Source: an uncultured Mycoplasma sp. (lineage in GTDB: Bacteria > Bacillota_I > Bacilli_A > RF39 > UBA660). Taken from it: a stretch of DNA of 30,158 nucleotides. The translations under genes and the position numbers were made by a program. The notes beneath the pieces are model-generated. The model had not been told where the DNA came from. It ran no database searches and saw only the letters and a program-made list of their open reading frames with translations. Location of the stretch: NCBI GenBank assembly GCA_902493595.1, contig CABUPU010000014.1, positions 1 through 30,158 on the forward strand, written 5' to 3'. Positions 1 through 6,538 of the stretch are shown piece after piece. Every line of letters begins with the position of its first letter. Positions within the stretch are counted from its first letter, which is position 1.

Positions 1-98
1 CTAATAGTACCAATAATACCATAAATAAAAACTGTTATTAGTCTAGTAAATAAAGAAATAACAATAGTTATGATAATATAATAAATACTATAAATACT

Positions 99-155
99 AG
101 AAAAAACAGTTCATGTGGATCCGGAAAGAAGTATAAAAACTGTCACGGGAGATAA
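99..155 (+). pseudogene. Isolated SEC-C zinc-motif tail (remnant 1)
   Basis: Codons from 99 to the TAA at 153-155 read RKNSSCGSGKKYKNCHGR, a clear SEC-C motif like that at the C-terminus of SecA and many small Bacillota proteins. The normal motif has four zinc ligands (C-x-C, then C and H/C). Here the first cysteine is missing and three remain. The frame is open only from 54, after stops at 39-41 and 51-53, and has no ATG, GTG or TTG with a ribosome site. I read it as the surviving 3' end of a gene whose body is lost or frameshifted. It runs into a good terminator. A second tail of the same design lies at 1370-1459. The parent gene is unknown; a SecA tail is one possibility. Confidence 0.55.
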
Positions 156-168
156 TAAAAATACCACA

Positions 169-194
169 AAAGCCCAGTAATTATGGGCTTTTTT
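169..194 (+). terminator. Rho-independent terminator
   Basis: An 8-bp perfect stem (AAAGCCCA, 169-176, with TGGGCTTT, 184-191) and a 7-nt loop are followed by a run of T. It lies 14 nt downstream of the SEC-C tail stop codon. Confidence 0.85.
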
Positions 195-219
195 CATATT
201 CCAAAAACTTCAAAAAATT

Positions 220-249
220 TTTTAGATACCTTTTTGGATACCATCTGCT
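220..249 (+). repeat. 30-nt direct repeat, copy 1
   Basis: Positions 220-249 match 1296-1325 at 28 of 30 bases (mismatches at 236/1312 and 243/1319). The core is two AGATACC-like heptamers separated by five T, then a TCTGCT tail. The two copies bracket the YunG/Ada-like gene. Copy 1 is also the left arm of the stem-loop at 224-268; copy 2 lacks the right arm. Confidence 0.75.
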
Positions 250-268
250 GAGTATCTAAAAGGTATCT
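224..268. repeat. Large imperfect inverted repeat (stem-loop)
   Basis: AGATACC-TTTTT-GGATAC (224-241) pairs with GTATCT-AAAA-GGTATCT (252-268), with one bulge and one wobble, around a 10-nt loop. A further GATACC follows at 270-275, so the heptamer occurs several times here in both orientations. There is no T-run, so it is a poor terminator. Its role is unknown; a recombination or regulatory site would fit. Confidence 0.7.
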
Positions 269-384
269 AGATACCCAAAAATTAGGTAAAAATACAAAAT
301 TTTTGCATTGTTAAAAATCACAGTATTTCCTTTATTTATAAGGATTTACAAAGATTTTACTTTCAAAAAAAGATGAAATTGTGT

Positions 385-405
385 CCAATGCCAAAATGAC
401 ATTGG
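385..405. repeat. Short inverted repeat upstream of the YunG-like gene
   Basis: CCAATG (385-390) and CATTGG (400-405) form a 6-bp dyad with a 9-nt centre, about 50 nt upstream of the -10 at 456-461. It could be an operator or a small hairpin. Confidence 0.4.
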
Positions 406-455
406 TAAGCGAGTTTAAAACATATAATATTAAATAAAAATAAAGAATAATATGG

Positions 456-474
456 TATAATGTTTATAGGAAGG
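456..474 (+). promoter_or_regulatory. Extended -10 promoter and RBS of the YunG-like gene
   Basis: TATGGTATAAT contains a TGG extension and a perfect -10 (456-461). No good -35 is visible. AGGAAGG at 468-474 is the ribosome site for the ATG at 479. The same 11-base TATGGTATAAT recurs before the HEPN-like gene. Confidence 0.65.
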
Positions 475-478
475 TTTT

Positions 479-1252
479 ATGGAAATAGGACAATTAAAAC
501 AAATATTAATACAATCTTGGAATTTGGAAACATGCTCACCAGGATTAATAGATAAATGGAATGAAGAAAATCCATCAATAGGACAATGTGCAATTACAGT
601 TCTAATAGTAAATGATTTCTTTGGCGGAAAAATTATGAGATGCATGGCATCATCCGGAAGTCATTACTACAATATAATAGATGATGAACTTGTTGATTTA
701 ACAGTAGAACAATTTTTAGGAGAAATTCCTCAATATGAAAATGGTGAAGAGAGAACAAGAGAATATTTGTTAAGTAACAAAGATACAAAAAATAGGTATG
801 AGAAATTACTTTATAATTTAAAACAGTCAATTAGACAGTTTCAAGGCAAACAGTTCAAATTAATTGATTGCAATGGACATGAGTATTTGAGTAATACCCC
901 AGGAACATTAGCTGGCAATAGAAAATTAAAAATATATGGAAGACTTGACTGCCAATCAGCCAAAAGATGGATTGAAAAAGGTTATTATATTTCAAATAGA
1001 GTTTTTTTTCAAAATGAAGGTATAGCAATTGCTGCCGGATATCGTCCATGTGCAAAATGTATGCCTGATAAATATAAAGAGTGGAAAAATGACCAAATGA
1101 GAAAAAATAGATTTCAAATGTGTGCTGATCAAAGAACACAAATTATGTCAGAAGAAGTTTCACAAGAATTTAGAGATCTTTTACAATTATGTAGTAACCA
1201 ACTTTATCTTGATGAAGATGGAATGGTAAAACAGAAGAAGAAAAAGTTATAA
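479..1252 (+). CDS. YunG-like protein with C-terminal Ada-like zinc domain
   Basis: Residues 1 to about 110 resemble the YunG family: an N-terminal ETCS segment, NPSIGQCAIT around Cys37, DFFGGKI, then GSHYYN (His62) followed by DLT.EQF. YunG function is unknown; the Gln-Cys and His residues look like a conserved active or binding site. Residues about 145-197 resemble the metal-binding domain of the alkylation-response protein Ada: GN..L.IYG..DC (Cys158), NRVFF, AAGYRPCAKC (Cys191, Cys194). Only three cysteines are kept of the usual four ligands. The tail is lysine-rich. The gene has its own extended -10 promoter and a good RBS, stands alone, and is bracketed by 30-nt direct repeats. The Ada methyl-acceptor reaction is not implied, since no methyltransferase domain is present. 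Family calls are from motif memory. Confidence 0.7.
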   Translation: MEIGQLKQILIQSWNLETCSPGLIDKWNEENPSIGQCAITVLIVNDFFGGKIMRCMASSGSHYYNIIDDELVDLTVEQFLGEIPQYENGEERTREYLLSNKDTKNRYEKLLYNLKQSIRQFQGKQFKLIDCNGHEYLSNTPGTLAGNRKLKIYGRLDCQSAKRWIEKGYYISNRVFFQNEGIAIAAGYRPCAKCMPDKYKEWKNDQMRKNRFQMCADQRTQIMSEEVSQEFRDLLQLCSNQLYLDEDGMVKQKKKKL

Positions 1253-1295
1253 AAATTGCAATACAAAAAATATTCGAAAAATACTAATTTTTGAA

Positions 1296-1325
1296 TTTTA
1301 GATACCTTTTTAGATACCTTCTGCT
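1296..1325 (+). repeat. 30-nt direct repeat, copy 2
   Basis: This is the 28/30 match to 220-249, lying 44 nt after the stop of the YunG-like gene. Sequence diverges immediately beyond it; a short GC-richer hairpin (CCGAG/CTCGG, about 1333-1346) follows. Confidence 0.75.
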
Positions 1326-1369
1326 AGGTTTCCCGAGTGCTCTCGGAAGTTCCTAAGTGCATTCAATAG

Positions 1370-1459
1370 CCAAAAAAAGTTCTGGGAAGCTACCAAAACA
1401 CCTACTATAAAAATCCTTGTGGAAGCGGTAAAAAATATAAGCAATGTTGTGGTAAATAA
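1370..1459 (+). pseudogene. Isolated SEC-C zinc-motif tail (remnant 2)
   Basis: Codons after the TAG at 1367-1369 read through to NPCGSGKKYKQCCGK and the TAA at 1457-1459. This is again a SEC-C motif missing its first cysteine, and again no start codon or ribosome site is visible. It aligns with remnant 1 (KN.-CGSGKKYK.C.G.-stop), so the two are related. The third-position changes between copies leave the motif intact, which hints at descent from functional genes. It could be the lost C-terminus of the YunG/Ada gene or of a deleted neighbour. Confidence 0.55.
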
Positions 1460-1495
1460 CTCGTAAAGTCCCATAAATGAAAACACGAGTTTTTC
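1458..1495 (+). terminator. Rho-independent terminator after SEC-C tail 2
   Basis: AACTCGT (1458-1464) pairs with ACGAGTT (1485-1491), followed by a T-rich run. The stem begins in the SEC-C stop codon. Confidence 0.7.
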
Positions 1496-1529
1496 TTTAT
1501 TAGCAAAAAATAGCCCAAAATAGGGGCAG

Positions 1530-1567
1530 TAGCCACTTTGAACCTGCTTTGTTTAAAAAAGTGGCTA
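1530..1567. repeat. Inverted repeat upstream of the HEPN-like gene
   Basis: TAGCCACTTT (1530-1539) and AAAGTGGCTA (1558-1567) form a perfect 10-bp dyad with an 18-nt centre, ending 28 nt before the -10 of the next gene. It has no T-run. It could be an operator or a leader hairpin of an upstream transcript. Confidence 0.55.
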
Positions 1568-1595
1568 TATCTGAAATTATAATTAAGAAGTATGG

Positions 1596-1639
1596 TATAA
1601 TAAAATATACAAAACATATTTTATATTTGAAGAATGGAG
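1596..1639 (+). promoter_or_regulatory. Extended -10 promoter and RBS of the HEPN-like gene
   Basis: TATGGTATAAT at 1591-1601 gives a TGG-extended perfect -10 (1596-1601). GGAG at 1636-1639 sits 8 nt before the ATG at 1648. Because the promoter lies inside the longer open frame that begins at 1549, it decides the start codon. Confidence 0.65.
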
Positions 1640-1647
1640 TTGAAAAT

Positions 1648-3087
1648 ATGTCAGTTAATTATAAAGATATTGATATTTTGCTTGAAAAAATTGGTAGAAT
1701 GCTTTCAAAATATGAAAACATGTCAGATGATGAAAAAATAAGACATATGATTTCTGATAAATTGATGTTTGATTCTGAAATAAGTTCACAAATAAAAAGT
1801 GGTTATAATTCATTAATTGAATTAGTTAGGGAATGGGAACATATTAAGTCACTAAAGGGAGAAAATGCCTATTTTGGAGATCTAACCATGGAAATCCAAG
1901 CAATGATAAATTTATATGAATTACATTTTAATGAGGATAAAAAAGATTTACAAAGAGCTAGATATAATTTAGAAACAAATAATACAATTTTTAGAGTATT
2001 AGATTATGTTCTAAATGAAAATAATAGTCATGAGTTAGCTATTGAGAAGAATTCTAAAATACTACAATTAAATTGCTCTCTATTTATAATTAATTATTAT
2101 TTTGAAAAGATTAGAGATGAACTTATCTATGTTATGCAACAAGATTTATCAAATATAGATAGTGAAATGATATCTTTGTGCAATAGATATAATAATGATT
2201 CTAAAATAATTCAATTAATGTATGAAGTATTAATCCAAAATTTTTCAGCAATAAAAAAAGAATATAAGCCCAAATCTAGAGCTATAGGAAACTTTTTAAG
2301 AACTAAAGATGTAGTTGGTGACAGAAATTCTATTCCAAATGATTCGCTATTTATACTATTAAGAAATTGTGCTTCTCATGGAGAATTTTATCCAGATGTT
2401 GAACAACAAATAGTTGAAGCTATAAATACTAAAAGTAATAATACTGTAGTCAGGAACATTATATTTGATGAAATTATTAGTTATGCAAAAGATGTTTCAA
2501 ACTTGTTTAATGATGATAAAGTGAGATTGTTTAGGGAATTATTATTTTCTTACAATTTAACTGAAACAATAAATTCAATTAAAAGTGCTAATAATAATGA
2601 AATATTAAAACAATTTGGAGTTTTGTTAATGTTTAATCTAATACAATATAATAATGAGCATTATTTTATTAGACTATTAGAAAACAATGAAACAAGTGAC
2701 TATTTAGACTCTGTAAATATAAAAGATTACTTTTCTTCATCATTTAATATGGATGAAAAATCAACATTTGAATTTATGCAAGTTATTAAGAATGCAATAG
2801 GACATATGAATATTGAATTTGATGGATCAACAATAACTTTTACTCATAGACTAAAAAATGAGAGTATAAGTTCGAGCATTGTAAGAATGTATGAATTTAT
2901 TTTATCAAGTGGCATTTGTGATTTAGCTATGTCTACTAATTTCTATGTTCGTTTAAGAGCTGAAAAAGCAAGATTGTTTACAAAATTGTACGAAAATACA
3001 AAAATAGTTAGCCATAAAGAAGAATTATGTGATATTAATGATTATAAGGTTAACAATAACAATAATAATATAGAAATAAGAAGGTAG
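1648..3087 (+). CDS. Unknown protein with two HEPN-like motifs
   Basis: The 479-residue, mostly helical protein has no signal peptide or membrane segment. Two HEPN-type signatures (R-N-x3-H class) are visible. RNCASHGEF at residues 239-247 has intact Arg239 and His244. KNAIGHMNIEF at 381-391 has Lys for Arg but keeps His386 and is followed by a strand-rich stretch (STITFTHRL) typical of pEK499_p136-like HEPN proteins. HEPN proteins are often RNases in toxin, abortive-infection or CRISPR settings; here the RNase role is inference. The ATG at 1648 is chosen because the promoter (1596-1601) and GGAG site precede it. The C-terminus has a run of asparagines from AAT/AAC repeats. No antitoxin-like partner (for example a MNT nucleotidyltransferase) is adjacent, so it is solitary. 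Confidence 0.55.
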   Translation: MSVNYKDIDILLEKIGRMLSKYENMSDDEKIRHMISDKLMFDSEISSQIKSGYNSLIELVREWEHIKSLKGENAYFGDLTMEIQAMINLYELHFNEDKKDLQRARYNLETNNTIFRVLDYVLNENNSHELAIEKNSKILQLNCSLFIINYYFEKIRDELIYVMQQDLSNIDSEMISLCNRYNNDSKIIQLMYEVLIQNFSAIKKEYKPKSRAIGNFLRTKDVVGDRNSIPNDSLFILLRNCASHGEFYPDVEQQIVEAINTKSNNTVVRNIIFDEIISYAKDVSNLFNDDKVRLFRELLFSYNLTETINSIKSANNNEILKQFGVLLMFNLIQYNNEHYFIRLLENNETSDYLDSVNIKDYFSSSFNMDEKSTFEFMQVIKNAIGHMNIEFDGSTITFTHRLKNESISSSIVRMYEFILSSGICDLAMSTNFYVRLRAEKARLFTKLYENTKIVSHKEELCDINDYKVNNNNNNIEIRR

Positions 3088-3336
3088 TGGAAATAATCCA
3101 TTCGAATCAAAGGTAAATAGCTTTCTATCATTGATATTGACCCACAGAAATTTGAATTATACTGCATTTTAGTTCTAATAGATAAATATCTAAAAGAAAA
3201 AGATGAAAATAAAAAAAGAATGTTAGATGAAGAAATATACTATTATAGATCTCACGAAAGAACAGAACATAAAATTTTATAATAATTATTTATATGCCAA
3301 GTTTTGTTTGGACAAAAATATAATAATAAATTAAAA

Positions 3337-3377
3337 AAGACTTAGTAAGATAAAGGAAAACTAAGTCTTCTCATTTT
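3337..3377 (+). terminator. Terminator hairpin
   Basis: AAGACTTAG (3337-3345) pairs perfectly with CTAAGTCTT (3361-3369) around a 15-nt loop. CTCATTTTTT follows, so termination on the + strand is likely. Confidence 0.6.
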
Positions 3378-3394
3378 TTATGTAGAACTTTTAG

Positions 3395-3414
3395 TTATGT
3401 GGAGTTCCACATAA
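3395..3414. repeat. Near-perfect 20-nt palindrome
   Basis: TTATGTGGA (3395-3403), a 2-nt centre, then TCCACATAA (3406-3414). The short centre suits a dimeric protein site better than an RNA hairpin. It lies about 100 nt upstream of the lipoprotein gene. The cognate protein is unknown. Confidence 0.5.
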
Positions 3415-3511
3415 TTTATTAATTAAAAAGTTGTCCTTCAAACCTAAATTAATAAAGAAAAATATTGTGTAAATAATTGATAAAATATGCTACACTATAA
3501 ATAGTGAGAAT

Positions 3512-3916
3512 ATGAAAAAAACATTATTTTTAGTACTTATATTGTTTTTAACATCTTGTGATTTTGAATCAAATGTAGATGACTGCCGTAGTGAACTATT
3601 TACCTATGATATAGCAACTTGCAAAAGTGCATGGAGAAGTACCGTATGTTATGCAATCAATTTAGATTCAGATAAAATTTTAAAAGTATACAAAGAGTCA
3701 CATACTCATACCCCTAAATATGAAGTTAGAACATATACAATTAAGGATGATAATGTTTACCATTATGAGTATTGTGATTATAACGAAAATGATGAAAAAA
3801 TAAATTTTTTATCTGATATTAAAATATTATGTAAAAAAACAAACGATTGTAGTGAAGCTATTTCAAAAACAAAGAATCTTTTAGATAATACTTCCTTTTA
3901 TTCAAACTGTAAATAA
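3512..3916 (+). CDS. Small cysteine-rich lipoprotein, unknown function
   Basis: This 134-residue protein opens with a lipoprotein signal: MKKT, a hydrophobic core, then a lipobox FLTSC with Cys16 as the expected lipidated residue. The mature part holds eight further cysteines (including those in DDCRSE, ATCKSA, STVCYA, DYCDYN-like, ILCKKT, NDCSEA and the terminal SNCK), suggesting disulfides or metal binding outside the membrane. No family is recognised. The start is supported by the signal peptide; the ribosome site (GTGAG, about 3504-3508) is weak. TACACT/TATAAA elements at 3491-3501 may be the -10. It stands alone between the hairpin gap and the next membrane protein. Confidence 0.65.
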   Translation: MKKTLFLVLILFLTSCDFESNVDDCRSELFTYDIATCKSAWRSTVCYAINLDSDKILKVYKESHTHTPKYEVRTYTIKDDNVYHYEYCDYNENDEKINFLSDIKILCKKTNDCSEAISKTKNLLDNTSFYSNCK

Positions 3917-3989
3917 TATGTAAAAACAATAAAAAATTGTTTGAAATAATAAAAAGATATGGTAACCTATGAATATAGGAGGATCATAT

Positions 3990-4610
3990 ATGAAGGAGGA
4001 AAAGAAATTACCAGAGAACAAAATTGATATTGAACAATTAAAAACGATATCAAGCGATTTTACAAAAAGGACCAAGGATGAATTTAAATCTTGGATAATT
4101 ATAGGGGCAATAGCAACAGCTATCGTATCCTTTATTCTCATTTTAATAGCAAACCTTAGTAAAGGTAATGCAAATAATGAATTAATCAATAGTGATTTAA
4201 TTGGTAATTTGATAGTGATATTTGCATTATTATTTGGCTTAATTGCATACCTAAATATTTTTATACAATGTCGTAAAAATAATGGTAGAAGTTCAATTAC
4301 TATTAAAGTTAATCATGACAATAATTATGTGGATAGTAAAATGCGTGAACTTTTAAAATATTTACGCTATAAGGAAAAAAAATATAAAGGTGGAACAGCA
4401 TTTTATGCATATAAAGATAGATATTCACTTAATACTGAAAGTAAAAAAAGATATATTGCTTATACTGTAAATGATGGTGAATTAACAATTGAAGCATGGG
4501 CATATGAACTTGGCAGGGAATTTCCAATAGATAAAAAAAGATTTTTGAGTCCAAGTAAAACTTCATTAGCATATGATTTAGAATTTATTGCTATTAACAT
4601 AAATAAATAA
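3990..4610 (+). CDS. Two-span membrane protein, unknown function
   Basis: The protein has 206 residues. A charged N-terminus (about 35 residues) is followed by a membrane segment around WIIIGAIATAIVSFILILIA and a second around NLIVIFALLFGLIAYLNIFI, then a soluble C-terminal domain of about 110 residues rich in Lys and Tyr. I chose the ATG at 3990, not the upstream in-frame ATG at 3969, because a perfect AGGAGG at 3977-3982 sits 7 nt before it. No family is recognised. The C-terminal domain would face the cytoplasm if the positive-inside rule holds. A terminator follows at 4628-4658. Confidence 0.65.
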   Translation: MKEEKKLPENKIDIEQLKTISSDFTKRTKDEFKSWIIIGAIATAIVSFILILIANLSKGNANNELINSDLIGNLIVIFALLFGLIAYLNIFIQCRKNNGRSSITIKVNHDNNYVDSKMRELLKYLRYKEKKYKGGTAFYAYKDRYSLNTESKKRYIAYTVNDGELTIEAWAYELGREFPIDKKRFLSPSKTSLAYDLEFIAININK

Positions 4611-4627
4611 TTATTTAAAAGGTAATT

Positions 4628-4658
4628 AGAGCATATAAAATAACTATGCTCTTTTTTA
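4628..4658 (+). terminator. Rho-independent terminator
   Basis: AGAGCATA (4628-4635) pairs with TATGCTCT (4645-4652), followed by a T-run. It separates the membrane-protein gene from brnQ. Confidence 0.85.
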
Positions 4659-4664
4659 TATGTG

Positions 4665-4692
4665 TGTTATAATTTATTTATAATAAGAGGTT
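4665..4692 (+). promoter_or_regulatory. Promoter of brnQ
   Basis: TGTTATAAT gives a TGn-extended perfect -10 at 4668-4673, just downstream of the terminator. The ribosome site AAGAGG (about 4684-4689) precedes the ATG at 4696. Confidence 0.55.
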
Positions 4693-4695
4693 GAT

Positions 4696-5928
4696 ATGAA
4701 AAGAGAAATTAAAGATTCCGTTATTTTAGGATTATCATTATTTTCAATAATATTTGGTGCTGGAAATATTATATTTTCAACATATGTCGGAGCTTACAGC
4801 GGTACTAAATGGCCTTTATCACTTATCTTCTTTTTAATTGGTGATGTCTTTTTAGTAGGACTTGGATTATATGCATTTATAAAAAATGATAATGATGAAG
4901 ATAAAGTATTTAATAAAATAGGAGATATACCTTCGAAAATATTAAGAATATTTATGTTAGCGTGTTTAGGCCCTTTAATTGCAATTCCTAGAACTTGTGC
5001 GGTGAGTTTTGAAATGTTCAATTTTAATAATTTGATTATCTTTTCAATTATATATTTTATTTTAGTATTTTTATTTTCTTTTAAATCAACTTCAGTTATA
5101 GATATGCTTGGTAAATACTTAACTCCAATTTTAATTATTTTTATTTGTATATTTTTACTTATTGGTGTAAATGCAAGTAAAGGGCCTTTAGTAACAAATG
5201 TTTCTAACACAGATTCTATAAACGAGGGATTAAGTATGGGTTATCAAACTCTAGATCTTTTATGTATAAGTTCACTTTCAATGATGCTATTTACCTATCT
5301 AAAGAAAAAAAAATATAAAAAATCTCAAAGAAAGAAAATATTAATAAGTTCTTCGATTATTGCAATTATTTGCTTAATTATAATTTATATTGGGCTAACT
5401 TATATAGGTGCGTCTTTTGGAAAGAATGTAAATGTAAGTCAAGGAATCCTTTTAAAGGAAATTTCATACTCAGTGTTAGGTAAAAATAGTATTATTTTAA
5501 ATATAGCAGTACTCTTAGCATCCTTTACTACGGGAGTTGGGCTTACAAGCGCAGTTGCCACAAACTATGAAAAATTAACTAAATTAAGATATAAAACTTG
5601 GGTTATTATAATTACCTTTGTAAGTTTATTTATAGCAAATTTAGGCCTTGAAAAAATTATTAATATTGCATCGCCTTTGTTAAATATAATTTATCCTATA
5701 GTTATTATTTTAATAGTTTTTTCCATTCTAAATATTCAAAATAAAAATGTTTATTTATTAAGTATTTTAGGTACATTTATTATTTCAATACTAAAACTAT
5801 TAAATAATATAACAAGTTTTCCACATTTTATTTCAAAATTACCTTTATATAATGTGAATTTAGAATGGTTGGTTTTTGCTATAATTTTTGGTATAGTAGG
5901 TATGTTTATAAAAAATAAGGAGAAATAA
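4696..5928 (+). CDS. brnQ: Branched-chain amino acid transporter BrnQ (LIVCS family)
   Basis: This 410-residue polytopic membrane protein has about 12 hydrophobic spans. The N-terminus carries the LIVCS hallmark in span 1, LFSIIFGAGNIIFSTYVGA (residues 15-33), followed by GTKWP. PRTCAVSFEM (about 99-108) and the ASFTTGVGLTSAVA region (about 276-289) also match BrnQ. The family imports Leu, Ile and Val by Na+ or H+ coupling. It is slightly shorter than typical members (about 440 residues) but complete at both ends. Its stop TAA (5926-5928) shares a base with the ATG of the Nudix gene, so the two are translationally coupled. No T-box or leucine-responsive leader is visible upstream; the leader is only about 20 nt. 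Confidence 0.9.
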   Translation: MKREIKDSVILGLSLFSIIFGAGNIIFSTYVGAYSGTKWPLSLIFFLIGDVFLVGLGLYAFIKNDNDEDKVFNKIGDIPSKILRIFMLACLGPLIAIPRTCAVSFEMFNFNNLIIFSIIYFILVFLFSFKSTSVIDMLGKYLTPILIIFICIFLLIGVNASKGPLVTNVSNTDSINEGLSMGYQTLDLLCISSLSMMLFTYLKKKKYKKSQRKKILISSSIIAIICLIIIYIGLTYIGASFGKNVNVSQGILLKEISYSVLGKNSIILNIAVLLASFTTGVGLTSAVATNYEKLTKLRYKTWVIIITFVSLFIANLGLEKIINIASPLLNIIYPIVIILIVFSILNIQNKNVYLLSILGTFIISILKLLNNITSFPHFISKLPLYNVNLEWLVFAIIFGIVGMFIKNKEK

Positions 5929-6404
5929 TGAAGAAAGATAGAGAAAAATTTTTATGTGCAATCTATATTTTAATTAGAAATGATAAAAATGAAGTTTTGC
6001 TCCAACGGAGACAAGGTACTAAACTATGGCCTGGTTTTTTAGCATTACCTGCTGGACATGTTGACGAAGGTGAGAATGTATATGAAGCCTTTGTAAGAGA
6101 GGCAAAGGAGGAACTTGGTATTGAAGTTTCTAAAAATGATATTATAAATACTTTTGTTATTAATAGAAAAAATAAATCACTGTCATCATATTTTGATGTT
6201 TATTTTGAAATAAATCACTATGAAGGAGATATTAAAATTATGGAGCCTAATAAGTGCAAGGAACTTGTTTGGTCTAGTATAAATAATCTACCATACGATA
6301 TGATTGATTTTGAAAAAAGAGCTATTGAAAATTATTTAAATAATATATTTTTTGATTGCGATTATGCAAATAATGAAATAACAATTGAGGACATTAAAAA
6401 ATGA
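5928..6404 (+). CDS. Nudix hydrolase
   Basis: This 158-residue protein contains a complete Nudix box at residues 43-65 (G-x5-E-x7-REAKEELGI), with the metal-binding REVKEE-type glutamates at 58, 61 and 62. LLQRR upstream and LPAGHVDEGE leading into the box are typical. The family cleaves nucleoside diphosphates linked to another group; the substrate cannot be told here. The length is normal. The start overlaps the brnQ stop by one base and has GGAG (about 5919-5922) as ribosome site inside brnQ, so both genes should be co-expressed. The link between amino acid uptake and a Nudix enzyme is unexplained. Confidence 0.9.
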   Translation: MKKDREKFLCAIYILIRNDKNEVLLQRRQGTKLWPGFLALPAGHVDEGENVYEAFVREAKEELGIEVSKNDIINTFVINRKNKSLSSYFDVYFEINHYEGDIKIMEPNKCKELVWSSINNLPYDMIDFEKRAIENYLNNIFFDCDYANNEITIEDIKK

Positions 6405-6538
6405 ATCTTAATAGATTTTAAAACATAGAAATTTTTTTTATAATTATATGTAGGTAAACTAATTTAAGTATTAGAAAATAGAAAATAATATTTATTAATA
6501 CTTTTTTTGATGATATAATGTTTTTGAGGAGAATGTAA

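Larger units (their letters stand above)
3088..3511 (+). other. Gene-free gap with a gene remnant and two hairpins
   Basis: Codons 3121-3282 form an open frame of about 53 codons after a TAG at 3118-3120. It encodes a charged peptide (DIDPQKFELY ... YYYRSHERTEHK) but has no usable start codon, so I read it as the 3' end of a broken gene. Two strong inverted repeats follow (3337-3369 and 3395-3414). The rest is AT-rich, and a weak promoter for the lipoprotein gene lies near 3465-3501. Confidence 0.4.

Noticed and set aside
99..155. SEC-C tail 1 as the real end of SecA entering from the left
   Set aside because: Stops at 39-41 and 51-53 close the frame upstream, so at best it is a broken tail.
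1549..1647. N-terminal extension of the HEPN-like gene by 33 codons
   Set aside because: The best promoter (-10 at 1596-1601) lies inside it and the ATG at 1648 has a good GGAG site.
3395..3414. Palindrome as an IS end or CRISPR-like repeat
   Set aside because: There is a single copy, no partner and no transposase nearby.
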